Shown here one piece after another: positions 32,501-46,141 of a stretch of 46,141 bases of DNA; position 1 is the first letter of the stretch; each line of letters opens with the position of its first letter. A program made the position numbers and the translations under genes. The notes beneath the pieces are model-generated. The model ran no database searches, was not told the DNA's origin, and was given only the letters and a program-made list of their open reading frames with translations. This DNA comes from Hymenobacter negativus (GTDB lineage: Bacteria; Bacteroidota; Bacteroidia; Cytophagales; Hymenobacteraceae), in assembly GCF_016056375.1 (NCBI RefSeq), contig NZ_JAEDAE010000015.1, forward strand, positions 1 to 46,141, written 5' to 3'.

Positions 32501-34858
32501 GCGGCCGTTGAGCGAGTCGAGCGGGAAGGGCTGGTTATCGCGCACTATCACAATGTGCCGCCCGCTGAACGTGCCATTCAGCGTGTTCAGATTCGACCCG
32601 CGCAGGTTGGCCACCAGGTCGCCCTGCACGCGCAGGTCACCGCCGGTGTAGAAGCCCAGCGCCGTGAGGTTGGCCCCGCGCAGGTTCAGCTTCGTGACTT
32701 CGTAAGTCGGGTTTTTTGCGTCGCGCAGGTTTACCACGGCGCTCAGGTCGAGGTTCAGGTTGGGGTCGTTTTTGCTGCTCGCGTTGATGATGTAGCGGTT
32801 GTGGTCAAGGTCCACCGTGGCCACCACGCTGTGGTAAGTGTAGCCGTTGTAGCGGGCGCTTTGCACGGTGCTTTGCACGCGGCCCACCAGCGAGGCGGGG
32901 CTTTTCAAGTCGCCCGTGGCGTTGATGCGGCCCGTGGCCGTGACGCGCCCGATGCTCGGGTCCTTCAGCAGCTTGCCAAAGTCGAATCCGCCCACCGCAA
33001 ACGTGCCGATGAGCGGCTGCCGACCACCCGCCTGCGCCGCCCCCAGCTTCCCGCTGAACGCGAGGTTACCATAAGTGGAACGTAGCTTCAGGTTGGTATC
33101 GAACGCCAGCGTGGTGGGCCGGCCCCGGAAGGTGCCGCTCAGGGCCAGCGTGGGCGGAATGCTTATATTATTCGGAATGCTGCCCTTCGGCGCGAGACTA
33201 AGAATATCGGCCCGCGAAGTACTGAACTGTTGAATGTCGAGGTCGGCGTACAGCCGCGCATCCGTATTGGGCAGGCCCTGAATGCGGCCGCGCCGGGCTT
33301 TGAGCACCGTATTGCGCAGCCCCACAAACTCCAGGTTGCGCACCGAGAAGTCGCCCACGCGCCCGGCAATCTGCCCGTTCAGCAGCACCGACTGATTAGG
33401 GCCGGTATTAAAAGGAGAGGTGCCGGCCAGTTGCGGCGCCAGATACAGAATGTCGCGAAAGCCCAGCCGCACGTTCCGCAAATCGCCTTCAATCTTCAGA
33501 TTCGGCAGCTTTTTCGCGTTGCCCAGCGCAGCCAGGCTCTCGTAGCCAATGGCCAGCGTGCGCCGGATGCGGGTGTGCGGTGTAATCAAATCGAGGCTGT
33601 CGAGCCGAATCTGCACCGAGTCGTACACCACGTTGGCCTTCCACGAATCGACGCGGAAACCGCTTTGCTCCCGGCCGGCCAGGTTATCAACCTTGCCCGT
33701 GGTGCGGTTTTCGGAATAGCTCAAATCGTGCGTGTTCAGCACAAGGTCGGTGAAATTGAGGTGGTTGTAGTCGAGCGCCGGGAGGCGGGTGCGCTGCTTC
33801 GGTTGGTTGAAGTTGTCGAACTTCACGGCCAGCCCGCTGATGTCGGACTCGTCCAGCAGCACCCGCCAGCCCGGCGCGGCGGCGCTCTGGCCGGTAGCGG
33901 CTTTGGCCTTGTCGGTGGCTTCGTCCAGCTTGCGCACGGCTTCGGCGGGGTTCACCACGCGCTCGGCCACGGGCACGGCCTCGTTCTGGGCGTAGGCGAA
34001 AGTGGTGTTTTTCAGTGTCAGCTTGCCCAGGCTCACGCGCTGCTTTTGCAGGTCGATGTTCTTGGCGGTGATGTCGGCTAGGCCAATATTGGTGCTGATG
34101 AACTGCGCCGCCGGGGCGTTTTTGTACGTGAACTGCACGCTGTCGAGCGCTGCGTGGTTCAGCCCAAACTGCAGCGTCAGCGGCTCGGTGGGGCCGGGGT
34201 TTTCTACCTCCGGGGCCGTTTTGGTTTGCACGATGCTGATGGCCGAGCGGTGCAGCGCCGCGTTATCCACCTTGTAGATGGATTTATCCACATCCACCTC
34301 GTCCATGTTGGCCGTGAACTCGCCCACCCGGGCCCGAATGTCGGAGCCGGTTACCTGGTCATTCTGCGTGAAGTAAATGTTGGTGAGCCGCGCCTTGCCG
34401 ATGTCGTATTTCAGCTTCGAAGCCGTGGTATCTGCTGGGGCGTTGGGGTCCACGAAGGCATCGACGATGAAGTCGTAATTATTCACCGAGTCGGGCTCGG
34501 TGCGCGTGAGGCGCACGCGGCCGTCGTTCAATTCGACGTTGGAAATATTTACCTGGCTATGTAGCAGCGCCCAGATATCGAGGTCGACGCCGAGGTGACC
34601 GACCGACAGGAGCGTGTCGCGCTTCTGGTCTTCCAGGTACACACCGTCGAGGTTAATGGCGTGGCGAAAGTCGGTTCTGAATTTTCCGATGCGGACTTCC
34701 GTCTTGAGCTTGCCTCGCAGGTAGCTCTCGGCTTTGCTGGCCACAAAGTCCTGGCCCGAAGGAAATTGCAAGAACACAACCACCCCGATGACGAGGAGTA
34801 GCACCAGGGCAATTAACCCCAGAATTCCGTAGAGGGCACGACGCAGAAAAGTGGACAA
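29594..34858 (-). CDS. tamB: TamB-like envelope-spanning protein (DUF490 domain)
   Basis: A 1754-residue protein. One N-terminal transmembrane helix (about 9-31, YGILGLIALVLLLVIGVVVF) is followed by a very long, repetitive beta-strand region of the AsmA/TamB type (alternating polar/hydrophobic strands, NISNVELNDGRVRL, GNLNGTARIDNLGKPS), with the TamB C-terminal domain around 1300-1680 (VGRGLYHMSLYSLAQRDFIIRRGSTITWDGDPYNATLNI and FVAQNPFQTSSGEGL). TamB spans the periplasm as a lipid-conducting groove and docks to an Omp85 partner. The C-terminus carries an unusual Lys/Glu/Gln-rich tail (QERKANRKQEKVEKKAEK). It is followed by tamL on the same strand. A 239-base gap separates it from the divergent malQ. 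Confidence 0.93.
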   Translation of the reverse strand: MSTFLRRALYGILGLIALVLLLVIGVVVFLQFPSGQDFVASKAESYLRGKLKTEVRIGKFRTDFRHAINLDGVYLEDQKRDTLLSVGHLGVDLDIWALLHSQVNISNVELNDGRVRLTRTEPDSVNNYDFIVDAFVDPNAPADTTASKLKYDIGKARLTNIYFTQNDQVTGSDIRARVGEFTANMDEVDVDKSIYKVDNAALHRSAISIVQTKTAPEVENPGPTEPLTLQFGLNHAALDSVQFTYKNAPAAQFISTNIGLADITAKNIDLQKQRVSLGKLTLKNTTFAYAQNEAVPVAERVVNPAEAVRKLDEATDKAKAATGQSAAAPGWRVLLDESDISGLAVKFDNFNQPKQRTRLPALDYNHLNFTDLVLNTHDLSYSENRTTGKVDNLAGREQSGFRVDSWKANVVYDSVQIRLDSLDLITPHTRIRRTLAIGYESLAALGNAKKLPNLKIEGDLRNVRLGFRDILYLAPQLAGTSPFNTGPNQSVLLNGQIAGRVGDFSVRNLEFVGLRNTVLKARRGRIQGLPNTDARLYADLDIQQFSTSRADILSLAPKGSIPNNISIPPTLALSGTFRGRPTTLAFDTNLKLRSTYGNLAFSGKLGAAQAGGRQPLIGTFAVGGFDFGKLLKDPSIGRVTATGRINATGDLKSPASLVGRVQSTVQSARYNGYTYHSVVATVDLDHNRYIINASSKNDPNLNLDLSAVVNLRDAKNPTYEVTKLNLRGANLTALGFYTGGDLRVQGDLVANLRGSNLNTLNGTFSGRHIVIVRDNQPFPLDSLNGRIVQNDRRTLAVISSDIANVNLDGNVHLGDIATELQQHLDRYFDVPGVKYVPSAADRHFTYSLKLKDPKLATKLVPGLKRISPFTLAGDYSRQAARLTANTSIPVIRYNNYKLDSLRLNVDSDPAKLDYSLRLAQAAQDSTLKLRRPSIIGNVANNKLFSRVAILGDSANRERLAVAGTLQALAQGGGRNSSVVYEFVAAPQQVINYENWTAGANNFVRYYPTGEVVANGLNLTNGRSTLALQSQNPQVRTSPLGVTFTNFELAELARIVQQQDSLVAGNLNGTARIDNLGKPSQAFTADATIKNLVFQKAQIGDIALRATNPAPSRYDIDARLTGGAAGTVGGAGNDVQVRGTYLASSPTPLNLTVDANRLNLKLVEPFSVGQVRQANGYVRGQLTVTGAPSAPVVRGTLNTSDDAGFVVPQLGSPFRLPNQSLTFDDRGIAFNNFTVLDSASNKAVINGYLLSKDFINYSFDMRATTNNFMAVRSTRENNQLFYGRLVLDSDTRLTGPVSLIKVNTNVTVVDGSNLTVESPTATPTTVEREGIVEFVDKSAPLDTMLSRKLAAGDTLKMAASGYDVTAVVTITDRTPFTIVIDPVSGDNLKVRAAGTLNTNIAPDGTITLSGRLEVGRGLYHMSLYSLAQRDFIIRRGSTITWDGDPYNATLNITAVYKVQAAPAELLAGQGADDLTSATVSRNRLPFNVLLNVTDQMSKPTIGFDITMPENQRGALNGQVDAKLAQLRQPNQTSELSKQVFSLLILGRFVAQNPFQTSSGEGLVATQLRGSASAVLTDQLNNLTGKYLAGLGLDLGVTNQAAYGADGSQGSRTDLNVALRRQLLNNRLTVRVGTDIALSGNTGTQSTQGQNSPSNLAGDVSLEYTLLADGRLRVRVFRQNSYEDIDGALVRTGAALVFQRDYRDLKELFSKVPKDIKQERKANRKQEKVEKKAEKDSVQQSQPTARMDSTKQASKK

Positions 34859-35097
34859 GGCGGAAGGTAATTAGCAGCAACACAAAGCAGGAGCAGCTTT
34901 CCAAACGCAGAAACTGTGGCTGGGGTTGGCAAAATGGCCTGCTGTCCCGTCTGCCGAACACGACCCGGCCCGGCTGCGTAAGCCCGGCCCCGGCCAATGC
35001 CCGTGCGCAACCGTTTGAGCATTCCCGCCCTGTTCCGGCTTCATAAATCGTCCCCGGCAAGTACCTATCTTGCGCGTCCCAAACCCCACCAGCTCCC

Positions 35098-37932
35098 ATG
35101 ATACTACGTTTCTCCCTTCCCTACCGCACCGTACTTGGCCAGCGCCTGGCCGTGTGCGGCTCTCACCCCGACCTCGGCAGCTGGCAGCCCAACGCAGCCG
35201 CCGACATGAACTACGACGAAGCCACCACCTGCTGGAGCCTCGAGCTGACCGTGCCCGATGCCGTGGGCGAGCTTACCTATAAGTATGTGCTGCGCGATGA
35301 CAACACCGGCGGCGAGCACTGGGAGGCCGGTCCCAACCGCCGCATTGCCTACGACGCCTCCCGCACGCAGCGCCTGCACCTAGCCGACTACTGGCGCGCC
35401 CCCGCCCAGCCCGAAAACGAGCTGCTGACCGCCGCCTTCACCAAAGCCCTGTTCCGCCGCCCGGCCAAAGCCACGGCCGCCGTTGGAACCCCGGCCGCGC
35501 CCGCCAAAAAAGCCAAAGCTCCCGCCGCTGCCAAAGGCTCGAAAGCCGCCAAAGCCACGACTGAAGCGGCCCCGGCGCTGCCAACGGACAACGACCAACC
35601 AACCACCAAAACGGCCGCCGGCGAAACCACCTTCCGCCTGCTGGCCCCACGCGTAGCGCCGCAGCTCGGCCTCTGCATCCTTGGCTCCGACCCCGCGCTG
35701 GGAGCCTGGGACAACACCAAAGCCTTGGTGCTTTCGGATGCCGACTACCCCACCTGGAGCGGTACCGTGACGCTGCAAAACCCCACCGAGGACTGCTACT
35801 ATAAATACGCCATGTGGGACGCCGCCGCCGGCCACGCCCTCGACATGGAGGGCGGCGAAAACCGCGTGGTGCCCGCCACACCGGACCGCACCGTGGCCCG
35901 CGTCTTCAACGACGAAGCGTACCAATACGCCACCGCCTGGCGCGGGGCGGGCGTGGCGCTGCCCGTGTTTGCCATGCGCAGCGCCGCCGGCCTCGGGGTA
36001 GGGGAGTTCTCCGATTTGAAGCTGCTGACCGATTGGGCCGTGCAAACCGGCCTCAAGCTGGTCCAAATTCTGCCCATTAACGACACCACGGCCACCCATA
36101 CCTGGGTCGATTCGTACCCTTACGCGGCCATTTCGGTGTTTGCGCTGCACCCGCAGTTCATTCACCTCGAAGGCATTGCCACGCTTAAGGACAAGAAAGC
36201 AGCCAAAGAACTGGCCCAGCTAAAGCAGGAGTTCAACGCCAAGGATTTCGTGGACTACGAGCCGGTGATGAACGCCAAGTGGAAGTTTCTTAAGCTGCTC
36301 TATAAGCAGGAGAAAGCCGCCTTCCTAGCCGACCCCGAATACCGCGAGTTCTTCGCCAGTCAGGCCGACTGGCTGGTGCCTTACGCTGCCTTCTCGGCCC
36401 TGCGCGACAGGTTTGGTACCGCTGATTTCCAGCAGTGGCCCGAAGAATTCCGCACGCCCGCAAACGTGGCCGCGCTCACCGCCGAAACCGCGCCCGATTA
36501 CGACGACTACGGCCTGTTCTTCTTCACCCAGTTCCACCTCGACAAGCAGCTGCGCGCCGCCGTCGACTATGCCCGCAGCCGGGGCGTGGTGCTGAAGGGT
36601 GACCTGCCCATCGGCATCTACCGCCACTCGGTAGACGCCTGGACCCAGCCCGAGCTCTACCACATGAACGCCCAGGCCGGTGCCCCGCCCGATGATTTCT
36701 CGACCACCGGCCAGAACTGGCGCTTCCCGACCTACAACTGGGAGCGCATGGCCGAGGACGGCTACCTGTGGTGGAAGCAGCGCATGAGCTACCTCGCCCG
36801 CTACTTTGACACGCTGCGCATCGACCACATTCTGGGCTTCTTCCGCATCTGGGAGATGCCCATCGAGTCGGTGGAGGGGCTGCTGGGCCACTTCGCGCCG
36901 GCCCTGCCGCTGCACCGCCACGAGATTGAGCGCCGCCTCGGCTGGTTCGACTACTCGCGCCTCTGCGAGCCTTACATCCGTTGGCACATGCTGCAGGACA
37001 TCTTCCAGGGCGAAGCGCAGAACGTGTTCGACGAGTACATGGACGACGCCAGCTACGGCCGCATTCACCTCAAAGAGGCCGTGAGCGACCAGCGCAAAAT
37101 CGAGGCCTACATCGCCGAAAAAGTAGCCACCTACCCCGAGCACGCCGAGTATTTCGCCTGGCTGCAAAAGGGCCTGTTTGCCCTGGTAAACGAAGTCCTC
37201 TTCGTGCCCGCCGGCGACGACTTCTATCACCCGCGCATCACCCTGAACAAGAGCTACTCGTTCCGCGAGCTGGATTCCGACGAGGACCGCCGCCGCCTCT
37301 ACGACGACATTTACGTGGACTTCTTCTTCCGCCGCCACGAAGAGTTCTGGCGCCAGCAGGGCCTCGTGAAGCTGCCGCCCGTGCGCTACGCCACCGACAT
37401 GCTCATCTGCGGCGAAGACCTGGGCATGGTGCCCGCCTCGGTGCCCGGCGTGATGAAGGAGCTCGGCATTCTGGGCCTCAACATCCAGCGCATGCCCTCC
37501 AACCCCGAAACCGAATTTGGCCACCCGGATAGCGCGCCCTACCTGAGCGTGGTCACAACCAGCAGCCACGACATGAGCACCGTGCGCGGCTGGTGGGAAG
37601 AAGACCGGGTACGCACGCAGCGCTTTTACGAGACCGTTTTGGGTCACTGGCGGGAGGTGGCGCCGTTCTACTGCGAGCCGTGGGTGGGGCGCGAAATCCT
37701 GGTGCAGCACCTGCACTCGCCGGCCATGTGGGCCATTTTCCCGCTGCAGGACCTGCTGGCCATCGACGGGCACCTGCGCCGGGCCAACCCGCACGAGGAG
37801 CAAATCAACGTGCCGAGCAACCCCGCCCACTTCTGGAAGTACCGCCTGCACCTGCCGCTGGAGGAGTTGGTGCAGGCCGTGGGCTTCAACGAGCCGCTCC
37901 ACCAGCTGGTGGTAGCCAGCGGGCGCGGGTAG
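35098..37932 (+). CDS. malQ: GH77 4-alpha-glucanotransferase with two CBM20-like domains
   Basis: A 944-residue cytoplasmic enzyme without signal peptide. Two starch-binding CBM20-like domains (about 1-95, with GSHPDLGSWQ, and 176-270, with GSDPALGAWDN) precede the GH77 barrel (about 280-940). Catalytic residues are Asp576 (LRIDHILGFFRIWEMP), Glu773 (ICGEDLGMVP) and Asp825 (TSSHDMSTVRGWW). Architecture matches the DPE2/bacterial CBM20-GH77 type, which transfers glucosyl units between maltose, glycogen and malto-oligosaccharides. An Ala/Lys/Pro-rich linker of about 50 residues (123-175) sits between the two CBM20s, where other family members have a short joint. It should work in the cytoplasm on sugars imported by the starch locus 15 kb away. 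A terminator follows. Confidence 0.93.
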   Translation: MILRFSLPYRTVLGQRLAVCGSHPDLGSWQPNAAADMNYDEATTCWSLELTVPDAVGELTYKYVLRDDNTGGEHWEAGPNRRIAYDASRTQRLHLADYWRAPAQPENELLTAAFTKALFRRPAKATAAVGTPAAPAKKAKAPAAAKGSKAAKATTEAAPALPTDNDQPTTKTAAGETTFRLLAPRVAPQLGLCILGSDPALGAWDNTKALVLSDADYPTWSGTVTLQNPTEDCYYKYAMWDAAAGHALDMEGGENRVVPATPDRTVARVFNDEAYQYATAWRGAGVALPVFAMRSAAGLGVGEFSDLKLLTDWAVQTGLKLVQILPINDTTATHTWVDSYPYAAISVFALHPQFIHLEGIATLKDKKAAKELAQLKQEFNAKDFVDYEPVMNAKWKFLKLLYKQEKAAFLADPEYREFFASQADWLVPYAAFSALRDRFGTADFQQWPEEFRTPANVAALTAETAPDYDDYGLFFFTQFHLDKQLRAAVDYARSRGVVLKGDLPIGIYRHSVDAWTQPELYHMNAQAGAPPDDFSTTGQNWRFPTYNWERMAEDGYLWWKQRMSYLARYFDTLRIDHILGFFRIWEMPIESVEGLLGHFAPALPLHRHEIERRLGWFDYSRLCEPYIRWHMLQDIFQGEAQNVFDEYMDDASYGRIHLKEAVSDQRKIEAYIAEKVATYPEHAEYFAWLQKGLFALVNEVLFVPAGDDFYHPRITLNKSYSFRELDSDEDRRRLYDDIYVDFFFRRHEEFWRQQGLVKLPPVRYATDMLICGEDLGMVPASVPGVMKELGILGLNIQRMPSNPETEFGHPDSAPYLSVVTTSSHDMSTVRGWWEEDRVRTQRFYETVLGHWREVAPFYCEPWVGREILVQHLHSPAMWAIFPLQDLLAIDGHLRRANPHEEQINVPSNPAHFWKYRLHLPLEELVQAVGFNEPLHQLVVASGRG

Positions 37933-37960
37933 CGCGGTCTAATTAATAATTTATTAATAC

Positions 37961-37993
37961 AAAAGCCCTTCTTCCATCGGAGAAGGGCTTTTT
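37961..37993 (+). terminator. Intrinsic terminator after malQ
   Basis: AAAAGCCCTTCT (37961-37972) pairs with AGAAGGGCTTTT (37981-37992) around an 8-base loop, with a T-run in the 3' arm. It is A-rich upstream and T-rich downstream, so it could work in both directions. Confidence 0.85.
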
Positions 37994-38495
37994 GCTGTAG
38001 GGCGGCCAATCAAAAGTATGGCATTTGTGGCCACTTGTTACTGCGCTATGTTCGGTGCTGCCATGGGTAATTATCTACTTGAATTTCAATAAATAAATCA
38101 TTTCCGTTATTATTCTGATATCACTATTTAATTGAACTATAACAATATTAAGCGCAGTGCCAAATGCGCTAAATCCGGCTTAGCGATGGCATCGTACATA
38201 CCTCTTAATCTCAGCCACACTGTGTTAACTGCTTGATACTCGGAGCCATCTTGACCATAATTATTAAACGCTTTTCACCGTGGAAATAAGGTCGTTTGTC
38301 GAAATGGCGATTCTCTGGCAGGGCCGAGATTGTAATTTTGGGCGTTGCTAAAGTAGGCTTATGCAAATAGTAGAAGAGCCTTGTACGTCTTACAGTCCTA
38401 CTATCTATAGTATGCATAGACTGCCGCCTGTACTCCCACCGTTGGTACCTGTTGATTTAGTTCTGATTGCCTTTTAACCCCGTGTCCTAACCTTT
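37994..38495. other. AT-rich intergenic region upstream of the giant repeat protein
   Basis: About 500 bases with no convincing gene. It is clearly richer in A and T than the coding DNA on both sides, especially at 38060-38160 and 38200-38420. An antisense frame of 68 codons at 38211-38417 shows no family features. The stretch holds a -7 promoter candidate (listed separately). No known structured RNA was recognised. Confidence 0.6.
38333..38340 (+). promoter_or_regulatory. -7 element upstream of the giant repeat protein gene
   Basis: TAATTTTG is an exact TAnnTTTG match. The -33 position (38310-38313) is ATTC, a poor match. The predicted start near 38347 would leave a leader of about 150 bases before the ATG at 38496. 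Confidence 0.35.

Positions 38496-46141
<7,646 letters not shown>

Noticed and set aside
31454..33085. Long plus-strand open frame of 543 codons opposite tamB
   Set aside because: It lies inside tamB, has His/Val/Gln-rich shadow composition and no recognisable domain. High GC makes such antisense frames common; the same holds for the frames opposite susC (6556-7506, 7513-8934), malQ (36325-37902), GH97 (16847-17881) and the giant gene.
38211..38417. 68-codon minus-strand frame in the AT-rich region
   Set aside because: No family features and no partner gene; expected by chance in an AT-rich gap of this size.

Overview
The window looks like a chromosomal segment of a high-GC member of the Bacteroidota, most likely a Hymenobacter-type bacterium (Cytophagales). 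This rests on a SusC/SusD pair, several proteins with type IX secretion (T9SS) C-terminal sorting regions, a DUF6377-type membrane regulator, a lipoprotein Omp85 (TamL) next to TamB, weak or absent Shine-Dalgarno sequences, and promoter-like elements matching the Bacteroidota pattern TTTG-N19-TAnnTTTG. The genus is an inference; no rRNA or other taxonomic marker is present.

Layout. 1-1.0 kb: the tail of an unknown gene, then a TerB-like protein with a Gly-rich tail on the minus strand. 1.29-1.6 kb: two valine tRNAs (anticodons UAC and CAC), each followed by a hairpin terminator with the same stem core. 1.8-3.8 kb: a two-gene unit of a di-heme cytochrome c peroxidase/MauG-like protein and an MbnP-family protein, resembling the MbnH/MbnP copper-protein pair. 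3.9-19.7 kb: a starch/maltodextrin utilisation locus. It runs SusR-like regulator, SusC transporter, SusD lipoprotein, a T9SS cargo protein of unknown function, an SGNH hydrolase with a T9SS tail, a GH13 amylase, a GH97 (SusB-type) alpha-glucosidase and a second GH13 as a lipoprotein (SusG-like). No SusE/SusF-like lipoprotein is recognisable; the T9SS protein sits in that place. 19.9-21.3 kb: a minus-strand DUF547/DUF6134 pair. 21.5-25.8 kb: glycosyltransferase, extended SDR and classical SDR with overlapping ends, then a GT-C membrane glycosyltransferase. 25.9-27.1 kb: a GNAT-like protein. 27.1-34.9 kb: tamB then tamL on the minus strand. 35.1-37.9 kb: a GH77 4-alpha-glucanotransferase (MalQ) with two N-terminal CBM20-like domains, probably the cytoplasmic partner of the starch locus. 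38.5 kb to the end: one very long open frame, cut by the window edge, for a secreted repeat protein with two Gly-rich modules, an Ig-like domain, about seven DUF11-type repeats and the region that normally precedes a T9SS sorting domain.

Working together, the starch genes describe surface hydrolysis (lipoprotein GH13 with SusD), TonB-driven import (SusC), periplasmic conversion to glucose (GH13 and GH97) and cytoplasmic remodelling (MalQ). A second theme is several long inverted repeats in intergenic spaces: 10.8-11.0 kb, 14.6-14.7 kb, a perfect 39-bp one at 19.75 kb, one at 27.06 kb, and a perfect 27-bp one at 29.42 kb at the 5' end of tamL. They look like dispersed palindromic elements, and the last appears to supply the start codon of tamL.
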